DNA of 9,080 nucleotides from Selenomonadaceae bacterium. GTDB taxonomy: Bacteria; Bacillota; Negativicutes; Selenomonadales; Selenomonadaceae. A program made the position numbers and the translations under genes. The DNA lies in assembly GCA_017484235.1 (NCBI GenBank), contig JAFUTM010000120.1, positions 1-9,080 on the forward strand, written 5' to 3'. How positions within the stretch are numbered: the stretch's first letter is position 1; each line of letters starts with the position of its first letter. The notes under the pieces are model-generated. The model had not been told where the DNA came from. It saw only the letters and a list, made by a program, of their open reading frames with translations, and searched no databases. Of this stretch, positions 1 through 5,275 are shown one piece after another.

Positions 1-50
1 ACCTTATAAATGGCAATTCCGCCGCTGACTCCAATTATATATTTCAACAC
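1..50 (-). CDS. Flavoprotein of the CoaBC (Dfp) family, N-terminus only
   Basis: Only the first 17 codons are inside the window; the gene continues past the left edge. From a GTG at 50 the translation begins MLKYIIGVSGGIAIYKV. The GVSGGIAIYK stretch matches the flavin-binding N-terminal turn of phosphopantothenoylcysteine decarboxylase/synthetase (typically GVTGGIAAYK), which makes 4'-phosphopantetheine for coenzyme A. A TTG at 47 is the alternative start. GGTGGTG lies 3 bases before the GTG and may act as a ribosome-binding site; it lies in the repeat at 54-145. Other flavoproteins of the same fold (UbiX, dipicolinate synthase B) begin similarly, so the exact enzyme is unproven from so short a piece. 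Confidence 0.55.
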   Translation of the reverse strand, partial: MLKYIIGVSGGIAIYK

Positions 51-53
51 ATT

Positions 54-145
54 CACCACCAAATCAATTATGAATTAGGAATTGTGAATTAGGAATAAAC
101 ATTTACAATAATTCCTCATTCCTAATTCAACATTCCTCATTAGTT
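54..145. repeat. Dispersed palindromic repeat, copy A
   Basis: This 92-base AT-rich element closely matches the one at 642-732. Bases 54-83 are identical to 642-671, and 117-145 match 704-732 with one difference. Inside, GAATTAGGAAT (72-82) is an exact inverted repeat of ATTCCTAATTC (118-128), and a second GAATTAGGAAT lies at 86-96, so an RNA from either strand can form a long hairpin. On the minus strand the left end carries GGTGGTG just before the CoaBC-like start. The right end encodes the last residues (TNEEC) and the stop of the hydrogenase protease. No run of T follows the stem, so it is not a typical intrinsic terminator. Confidence 0.8.
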
Positions 146-636
146 ATTATTCTTATATTCCAGCTTTTTAAAATGTCAATCGCCATATCTGCAACTTTGG
201 GCAATAACTCACTCATCTGAAGTGAAAGTTCAACGCCAGCTTCAAGACTAAATGGCTGGGCACCAATAACCACAACTTCAGGAATTGCCTTGCCGGTAAG
301 TTCCAACATCGTCAAAACATCTTGTATACCAACTTCGTGTGCAGATAGCTTCTCTCTAAAATGAGCACGGACTTCTGATCCGGTCAAATTAAATAATGTT
401 CCGGCAGTTTTGCCGCCGTTAATCGAATCAATGATTAACAATTTGCTCGTGCCGGTAATAAATTGAGTAAGCTCAATGCCAAGTGTACCGCCGTCAAGGA
501 GCTGTACATTATCTGGAAAGTCAAAATTTTTTTCGAGATACTCAACCACACGGACACCGAAGCCCTCGTCGGACAAAATAATATTGCCTATGCCCAAAAC
601 TGTAATTTCCTTTGTATATAAAACATCTTCATTCAC
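127..636 (-). CDS. [NiFe]-hydrogenase maturation endopeptidase (HyaD/HybD/HycI family, peptidase M52)
   Basis: This enzyme cleaves the C-terminal extension of the hydrogenase large subunit after nickel insertion. It is cytoplasmic and uses the bound nickel for substrate recognition. The 169 residues match the usual family length (about 150-170). Visible signatures are LGIGNIILSDEGFGV (residues 14-28), DGGTLG (48-53), IIDSINGG (68-75), SAHEVGIQDVL (98-108) and IGAQP (124-128). The expected nickel ligands are E24, D70 and H100, with spacing very close to that of HybD (E16, D62, H93, from memory). The start is a GTG preceded by GGTGGTG from repeat copy B. The C-terminal TNEEC and the stop are encoded by repeat copy A, so the natural C-terminus may have been altered by the repeat. 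The gene lies 95 bases after nirJ2 on the same strand and is probably co-transcribed with it. Whether it belongs to the HyaD or HybD subgroup cannot be told here. Confidence 0.93.
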   Translation of the reverse strand: MNEDVLYTKEITVLGIGNIILSDEGFGVRVVEYLEKNFDFPDNVQLLDGGTLGIELTQFITGTSKLLIIDSINGGKTAGTLFNLTGSEVRAHFREKLSAHEVGIQDVLTMLELTGKAIPEVVVIGAQPFSLEAGVELSLQMSELLPKVADMAIDILKSWNIRIITNEEC

Positions 637-641
637 AAAAC

Positions 642-732
642 CACCACCAAATCAATTATGAATTAGGAATTATGAATGAGGAATTGATAATTAAAATATT
701 CATCATTCCTAATTCAACATTCATCATTAGTT
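642..732. repeat. Dispersed palindromic repeat, copy B
   Basis: This element fills almost the whole gap between the nirJ2 stop and the hydrogenase protease start. GAATTAGGAAT (660-670) is an exact inverted repeat of ATTCCTAATTC (705-715). Just inside, ATGAAT (672-677) pairs with ATTCAT (698-703), giving an 18-base arm with one mismatch around a loop of about 20 bases. On the minus strand GGTGGTG lies shortly before the GTG start of the protease. The hairpin could modulate or partly terminate read-through from nirJ2 into the protease, but it has no T-run. Confidence 0.8.
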
Positions 733-1727
733 TAATATCCGCGTCTGCCGTGATAAAGACACCAAGGCTCTTCTGTCATAAAATCGCCGTCGTGATAATA
801 CGCCGCCCGTGCCCGACAGCCGCCACATGAATTTTTATAATTACAATTCCCACAGCCGCCACTATAGTCAAGCGTTCGCAGCTTCTTCAATACATCATTA
901 GTTTTCCATATTTCATCAAACGGAGTCTGCCGAACGTCTCCAAGCTCCATATTTAAATAAGCACAAGGCTGCACCTTGCCGCGCGGACTAATAATGCAAT
1001 ATGACAATCCAGCTAGGCACCCACGTCTGAATCTGGTTTTAATGCCGAGCTGTGCCGCTATTCTTAAAAATTGAGGAGCACAGGTCGGTTTAAGTTCAAT
1101 GTCAACCGTCTGCTGCTTCTTCATTATTCTAGTCAAAACATCTTCATAAGCCTCAGCCCGCAGAGATTCTTCTTCGATTGTTGCGGCTCGTCCAGTCGGC
1201 ACTAAAAAGAAAAAATGATGTGCCTTTGCACCAATTTCAACGGCAAAGTCGGTCATTGCCTCTAATTCGTGTTGATTCCAATCCATCACCGTCGTATGGA
1301 TTTGAAATGGCAAACCGGCTTCTCGACAATTTTTCATACCGTCAACTGCGCCTTGCCACGCATTTTTAAATGAGCGGAACTTATCGTGCTTATCAGCATC
1401 AAGTGAATCAAGAGAAATGCCCATACCTTTAGCACCGGCAGCTTTTAAATCTTTAGCCATTGATTTTGTAATTAGAGTGCCATTGGTGCCAAACACCGGA
1501 ATTAATTTCAGACTGGCGGCGTGAGCAACTAAATCTAAAATGTCAGGCCGCATTAACGGCTCACCTCCGGAAAAGATCATAATCTTAAAGCCGGCTGCGG
1601 CAATTTGGTTTAATAAGGTTTTAGCCTCATCAGTGGATAATTCCTCTTCGGCTTTACAGCCCGCGTCACGGTAGCAGTGAGCGCAGTACATGTTACATTG
1701 ATTGGTTGTATTCCACGATACTATCAA
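732..1727 (-). CDS. nirJ2: Radical SAM/SPASM protein NirJ2 (AhbD-type haem synthase, Fe-coproporphyrin III decarboxylase)
   Basis: In the siroheme-dependent haem pathway AhbD converts two propionate chains of Fe-coproporphyrin III to vinyl groups, giving haem b. The protein starts with the typical IVSWNTTNQCN segment. Counting from the ATG at 1733, the radical SAM cluster ligands are C13, C17 and C20 (CNMYCAHC), followed by GGEP at 56-59. The C-terminal SPASM-like part has C239, C246, C257, C294, C297, C303, C306 and C325, enough for auxiliary Fe-S clusters. I place the start at TTG 1727, because GGAGG (1735-1739) is 7 bases from it but only one base from the ATG at 1733. The start region overlaps the end of the R-M specificity gene. 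The family is often annotated as putative haem d1 biosynthesis protein NirJ2; no haem d1 gene is visible here, so haem b synthesis is the likelier role. Confidence 0.9.
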   Translation of the reverse strand: MIVSWNTTNQCNMYCAHCYRDAGCKAEEELSTDEAKTLLNQIAAAGFKIMIFSGGEPLMRPDILDLVAHAASLKLIPVFGTNGTLITKSMAKDLKAAGAKGMGISLDSLDADKHDKFRSFKNAWQGAVDGMKNCREAGLPFQIHTTVMDWNQHELEAMTDFAVEIGAKAHHFFFLVPTGRAATIEEESLRAEAYEDVLTRIMKKQQTVDIELKPTCAPQFLRIAAQLGIKTRFRRGCLAGLSYCIISPRGKVQPCAYLNMELGDVRQTPFDEIWKTNDVLKKLRTLDYSGGCGNCNYKNSCGGCRARAAYYHDGDFMTEEPWCLYHGRRGY

Positions 1728-2760
1728 AGTCATTCCTCCGTTGATTAATATATGATGATAAAATTTTGTTAAATTGGTTTTTTATAAATGCTTCCATATA
1801 CTCATAATCCGGCTCGCCGTTGTCGTCGATTGGCAGCAGGATTTTTTGTTTTTTTAATCTACCTGTACCCATTTTATATCCATAATTATATTTTTCACGT
1901 TGTGCGGTTATTTGATTGGCAATGAAAAGAGAAATATACCTATTATTGAACAACGGTCGCAACTTTCGACAATCATTTGAATATAAAGCTGCATATTGAT
2001 GATAAAAAGCATATCCAACAGAACCATTTCTATTTACAGATATACAATTTGATTCAAGCGTTTTATTTTCGTTGCTAATGAAATGAGTGATTCCATTGTT
2101 GTTAGCTGAGGCACCGATATATGGTATATTACCGCTGATTCGTTCATTTTCATATATGTCGCGACCAGAATTAATTTTAAGAACATCAGTAATAAAAAAT
2201 TCCTTCCATTGTTTATCATTTAATGGTTTTGTTGAGACCTTATCTGGAATGTTAATATAATGTAAATATTGTTGAATGAGTTGCTGTTCACACTCACGAA
2301 TATATTGCTCCATAAATTCATAATCCGGCTCACCTTCGTCATTGACTGGCAATAAAATTTTACTGCGTTTCAATCTCGTCAACGTTGCACCATTACCGCC
2401 CCAACTAAATATTGACAACATCTTTTTAATCAGAGGCAGCAAAAATTTTGCATTGTAAGCGTTAAGTTTGTCATTTCTTAAAATTTGAATATTTTGACCA
2501 GTATAAAATGCTTCTGATTGATAAAAAGCGGTTTGCGTGTCTAATCCAACGGTTATACAATTTCCTTTGTCCGTGTTATAATTGGACTGCTCACAAATAA
2601 AGTCTTGAATACCGTTATTTTTATCTGTTCGAGTTACATATGGAATATTACCAGATCGATAATTAAGCTTGTTCTTATCAATGCCACTCGCCGTAGCACA
2701 AATAGAAAATATATCCGACAAATTAAAAATTTTCCATTGTTTATTGTTAAGCGACAACAT
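1693..2760 (-). CDS. Specificity (B/HsdS-like) subunit of a BcgI-like restriction-modification system
   Basis: This DNA-recognition subunit would direct the nuclease/methyltransferase protein to a bipartite target. Its 355 residues form two similar halves. Target-recognition domain 1 spans about residues 7-140 and domain 2 about 183-312. Each opens with QWK plus a hydrophobic stretch, contains GNIPY (38-42 and 210-214) and a downstream NNGI, and ends in near-identical segments: ILLPVNDEGEPDYEFMEQYI and ILLPIDDNGEPDYEYMEAFI. These linker repeats are coded at 2299-2373 and 1783-1857. The size is close to that recalled for BcgI B (about 340 residues). The gene starts with ATG 5 bases after the stop of the small 66-residue gene. 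It has no strong ribosome-binding site, which suggests coupled translation. Its last 14 or so codons overlap the nirJ2 ribosome-binding site and start. It looks more AT-rich than the haem genes, consistent with acquisition. Target sequence is unknown. Confidence 0.88.
   Translation of the reverse strand: MLSLNNKQWKIFNLSDIFSICATASGIDKNKLNYRSGNIPYVTRTDKNNGIQDFICEQSNYNTDKGNCITVGLDTQTAFYQSEAFYTGQNIQILRNDKLNAYNAKFLLPLIKKMLSIFSWGGNGATLTRLKRSKILLPVNDEGEPDYEFMEQYIRECEQQLIQQYLHYINIPDKVSTKPLNDKQWKEFFITDVLKINSGRDIYENERISGNIPYIGASANNNGITHFISNENKTLESNCISVNRNGSVGYAFYHQYAALYSNDCRKLRPLFNNRYISLFIANQITAQREKYNYGYKMGTGRLKKQKILLPIDDNGEPDYEYMEAFIKNQFNKILSSYINQRRNDFDSIVEYNQSM
1735..1739 (-). promoter_or_regulatory. 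Ribosome-binding site deciding the nirJ2 start
   Basis: GGAGG on the minus strand is separated by 7 bases (AATGACT) from a TTG at 1727-1725, and by one base from the ATG at 1733-1731. The spacing strongly favours the TTG. The site lies inside the last codons of the specificity-subunit gene, where it is read as part of QRRND. Confidence 0.7.
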
Positions 2761-2765
2761 CTTCG

Positions 2766-2966
2766 TTACATCAAAACCGGTGCCGGCGGATCAGATTCAA
2801 CTATTTCAAATAATTGTGGCGGATACATATAATCTTCTTCTGATTCGTCAATAATTCGATACCAGTCGTGCTCGATTGATTGCACTTCGTAAATTTTATC
2901 TTTAATTAAATCTCGAGTAGTGAAGTCACCAAAGTGGTCTTTTGTCCAAGTGAATTTAACTTTCAA
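2766..2966 (-). CDS. Small acidic protein, possible immunity partner of the upstream toxin-like gene
   Basis: The 66-residue product is rich in D, E and aromatic residues, with a core reading KIYEVQSIEHDWYRIIDESE (residues 24-43) followed by YMYPPQLFEIVE. I recall small Bacillota proteins of this KIYEV...YRIIDDSGEDYLYP pattern, possibly SH3-like beta barrels, some beside phage head genes. I cannot name the family with certainty. It probably starts at TTG 2966 with GGTGAG four bases upstream, and overlaps the preceding gene by 11 bases, so the two are almost certainly co-translated. Its acidity and tight pairing with the gene before it are what suggest an immunity or antitoxin role; that is inference. 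It has no catalytic motif, signal peptide or membrane segment. Confidence 0.72.
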   Translation of the reverse strand: MKVKFTWTKDHFGDFTTRDLIKDKIYEVQSIEHDWYRIIDESEEDYMYPPQLFEIVESDPPAPVLM

Positions 2967-3351
2967 TTATCTCACCCCATATTTTTACTTTGTATTCAAT
3001 CTTACCAATATTTTGACATTGATAAAAATGAATTTCGCAGTTTTTAGAAACTTGTTTGCCATTAGTTACGTCCGCTGTACCACGACATTTGTACCAGTCT
3101 TTAGCTTTAGTTTTCTCACCATTCGGCAGAGGATTTTTCTCAATTAAAGAATTTATACAGCGAATACCTAGACCCTTTGCAATAACTTTAACGCCTGTGA
3201 CTGTTGTGCCTTGTTTCATATACCAAAGACCGTCACCAATAGGTTTATCAGTCTTGACGTAAAAAGTTTTCGCCATAGCACTGAGCGAACGAGGCAAAAT
3301 AAATTCTGATTCTATTGTGGCATCAGTATTGTTGTTGTCGTCAATTATCAA
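2956..3351 (-). CDS. Small toxin-like-domain protein embedded in the R-M operon
   Basis: The chosen start is TTG 3351, because AGGTGA lies 7 bases upstream and overlaps the methyltransferase stop; this gives 131 residues. The frame is open up to an ATG at 3399, but that extension only re-reads the methyltransferase end and reads like an overlap artefact. The core has KQGTTVTGVKVIAKGLGIRC, then DWYKCRGTADV, EIHFYQCQNIGK and EYKVKIWGE. From memory this pattern (GT-IT-VQVIAGKG ... WxKxKG ... AEIHWYQ ... VEFKVK) occurs at the C-terminus of phage SPP1 gp7-like minor head proteins and related polymorphic-toxin-like proteins. The conserved H-W/F-Y-Q could be part of an active site. No signal peptide or membrane segment is seen. 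The function is unproven. It lies between the nuclease/methyltransferase and specificity genes, where R-M operons normally have nothing. Confidence 0.65.
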   Translation of the reverse strand: MIIDDNNNTDATIESEFILPRSLSAMAKTFYVKTDKPIGDGLWYMKQGTTVTGVKVIAKGLGIRCINSLIEKNPLPNGEKTKAKDWYKCRGTADVTNGKQVSKNCEIHFYQCQNIGKIEYKVKIWGEIIES

Positions 3352-3358
3352 TATCCTA

Positions 3359-4651
3359 TCACCTCGAATTATTAAACAGATAGCCGCGTCCGTGAGCAAT
3401 CATATTAAATTCAAAAGTGAGATAATCGGCAACAGTATTAATAAATTCTTCTCCAGAGGGTAACTCATCATTATAATAATAAAAGGAATGAAGCCACTCA
3501 TCACTCTCTTCAATTGTCGTTTCAACCATAAACTTCGACGGCACATCTGATATATTGCCACGCCAACAATCTAACAGATACTGCTTGCGGTCTTTGGCGC
3601 GTTCAGTTTCATTAAGTCCAAGATGTTTCTTTACTTCAAAGCCGTCATCTTCAAAATTAATAAATTTAACGAGTTTATCTTTAGGTTGAGACTCACCAGT
3701 CGTAAAGACAGCAATGCAAGGTACAGTTCCAATGCGATAAAATGTATTCTTGTTTAAGCTGATAACGCCCTCAAGAGTATGATGTTTGAGAATTTCGTGC
3801 TTTATAATTTTGTCGTCTTTGGTCTTGCCAATCATAGCTGAGACTGGAACGATAACAGCAGCACGGCCGCCTTTAGTCACAGAGTTCAGCAGATGAAGTA
3901 TGAATCTTAATTCTGATAGATGCGCGGTCTCTTTTGCTTTAGCTTGTGAGTATGGTGGATTCATGAATCCAACCGTCACTCCGCCGCCAAGAAGTTGAAG
4001 TGATTCCGCTTCTTTAGAAAGAAAATCATCACAAATTAAATTGCTCTGACCATCGCCGCGCAAAATCATATTCGTAGTCGCGATTGAGAACATATCCTCA
4101 CGAATTTCAATGCCGTGAATCTGGTGCTGCTTGATATGTTTACGCTGGGCGTCACTCTGCGCAGCTTGAAACATTCGATGCATAGCCGCAATCAAAAATC
4201 CACCGGTTCCACAGCACGGATCAAAGACGACATCGTCAGGCTGAAGGTCGACTAAATCACAGAATAAATCGGTAATATGAGGTGGAGTCAGCACAACACC
4301 TAATGACTGACCGTCGCCACCGGAATATGAAACAAATTCACCATAAAATCTACCCAAAAGGTCTTCCGGTGAATTATTGTTGACCACCGGATCAAAGATA
4401 TAATTTTCAATGTACTCAGTGAAGTATCTTAGCGGCGTCTTATCGAGATTCTTATTAAACGCATTCAACAGTGGACGATTTTTAATAAGTCTGAACTGGT
4501 CGAGCACTTGATTTTTCTTGACTTCGGGCTTAACCTTTGCACGGTTCAGATGTCTTTCAAGATTATTAAAAATTTTAGTGCCGTCATTTTCCTGTTCATC
4601 ATTGTTGAGCTGTGTAAAATGGAAACCGTATGGACGCTCTGCAAGTGCCAA
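3359..4651 (-). CDS. N6-adenine DNA methyltransferase portion of a BcgI-like R-M protein (C-terminal fragment)
   Basis: The protein methylates adenine in the target set by the specificity subunit, using S-adenosylmethionine. The 430 residues contain the SAM-binding motif FDPCCGTGGF (143-152) and the catalytic NPPY (231-234), in the order typical of HsdM-like gamma-class enzymes. The C-terminal DYLTFEFNMIAHGRGYLF is typical of BcgI-like proteins as I recall them. The only start codon near the fragment's beginning is TTG 4651, and it has no ribosome-binding site. The 21 codons between it and the TAA at 4715 are open, in frame and protein-like (YLRNYGQLGEDEKPLVVSAI), matching the linker before HsdM domains. 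This is therefore the second half of one interrupted protein rather than a separate gene. It may be made at low level by read-through or re-initiation, or not at all. Confidence 0.88.
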   Translation of the reverse strand: MALAERPYGFHFTQLNNDEQENDGTKIFNNLERHLNRAKVKPEVKKNQVLDQFRLIKNRPLLNAFNKNLDKTPLRYFTEYIENYIFDPVVNNNSPEDLLGRFYGEFVSYSGGDGQSLGVVLTPPHITDLFCDLVDLQPDDVVFDPCCGTGGFLIAAMHRMFQAAQSDAQRKHIKQHQIHGIEIREDMFSIATTNMILRGDGQSNLICDDFLSKEAESLQLLGGGVTVGFMNPPYSQAKAKETAHLSELRFILHLLNSVTKGGRAAVIVPVSAMIGKTKDDKIIKHEILKHHTLEGVISLNKNTFYRIGTVPCIAVFTTGESQPKDKLVKFINFEDDGFEVKKHLGLNETERAKDRKQYLLDCWRGNISDVPSKFMVETTIEESDEWLHSFYYYNDELPSGEEFINTVADYLTFEFNMIAHGRGYLFNNSR

Positions 4652-4714
4652 TAAAATTGCAGAAACAACAAGCGGCTTTTCATCTTCGCCGAGCTGACCA
4701 TAATTTCTTAAATA

Positions 4715-5275
4715 TTAGTGCAAGTCTTTTGCTTTGTTAATTATCGTTTTAAATTCAATTTCTTCAGCTGATTCTTGACCGCAGACCATACGTTGATAGT
4801 AAGCGTCGATATTTTCAGATGTGAAATTTTTAAAAGTGTCCACTTCCGGCAATTCTTTAATATTTTCAGAGTCAATATAAATTGGTTTAAAAACATGATG
4901 TTTACAATCGCCAACGTTGCCAAATGCAAAAATTCTTTTATAATTAGTGGTGCCCTCAATAATTTTTTTAGCGTAGAAGACCGCGCCATTGATTGCGTAA
5001 TTGACCGTTGCTTCGACCGTCATTGAGATGTTGGAGCCTTCACGAAGACAAAGTTTTGAATGGTCCGTTTTATTCTCCATAACCAGAACAAAATTATTGA
5101 CCGTCGCTATATGATCAGGGTGGCCGACCTTGCCAGTTTGATTTTTGGAAGCCGTTTTCAATGCAGCATCAATTTCCAAATTACTGCTATTTTGCATATT
5201 CGCAATAATATTGACTGACGCCAGCATATTTTGAATATAATAATCTAATTCAGTTTCACTTGTTAAACCGCTCAT
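4715..5275 (-). CDS. PD-(D/E)XK nuclease portion of a BcgI-like R-M protein (N-terminal fragment)
   Basis: This is the restriction domain of a combined nuclease-methyltransferase. The 186 residues carry PD at 53-54 and ENK at 67-69 (GHPDHIATVNNFVLVMENK), a classic PD-x12-ExK metal-binding active site with D54, E67 and K69. A helix containing AINGAVFYAKKI (94-105) follows, as usual in this domain. The ATG overlaps the nirJ1 stop as ATGA (5272-5275), so translation is probably coupled to nirJ1. The frame ends at TAA 4715-4717 after KAKDLH and then continues without another stop into the methyltransferase. If read through, the protein would be about 638 residues, close to the size recalled for BcgI A. 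A free nuclease domain without its methyltransferase and specificity partner is probably inactive, but if active it would be toxic; either outcome is inference. Confidence 0.85.
   Translation of the reverse strand: MSGLTSETELDYYIQNMLASVNIIANMQNSSNLEIDAALKTASKNQTGKVGHPDHIATVNNFVLVMENKTDHSKLCLREGSNISMTVEATVNYAINGAVFYAKKIIEGTTNYKRIFAFGNVGDCKHHVFKPIYIDSENIKELPEVDTFKNFTSENIDAYYQRMVCGQESAEEIEFKTIINKAKDLH

Larger units (their letters stand above)
3359..5275 (-). pseudogene. Composite BcgI-like nuclease/methyltransferase gene interrupted by one in-frame TAA
   Basis: The two fragments described separately are exactly in frame: 63 bases (21 codons) separate the TAA at 4715-4717 from the TTG at 4651, with no other stop. 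The junction reads KAKDLH, stop, YLRNYGQLGEDEKPL. No frameshift, homopolymer run or inserted sequence is visible there. All catalytic motifs on both sides are intact, which argues for a very recent nonsense mutation, a sequencing error, or deliberate low-level read-through rather than old decay. Confidence 0.7.

Noticed and set aside
54..732. CRISPR array from the GAATTAGGAAT repeats
   Set aside because: There are only a few AT-rich copies with irregular spacing and no spacers of uniform length; they are arms of a dispersed palindrome.
612..830. Plus-strand frames across the protease start and nirJ2 end
   Set aside because: They are shadow frames opposite well-supported minus-strand genes and repeat copy B.
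3352..3399. N-terminal extension of the toxin-like gene to ATG 3399
   Set aside because: Those residues are an off-frame reading of the methyltransferase C-terminus, and AGGTGA supports the TTG at 3351 instead.
4652..4720. Frameshift or transposon insertion as the cause of the split R-M protein
   Set aside because: The frame is unchanged on both sides of the TAA and no foreign sequence or homopolymer run lies between, so a single nonsense codon explains it.
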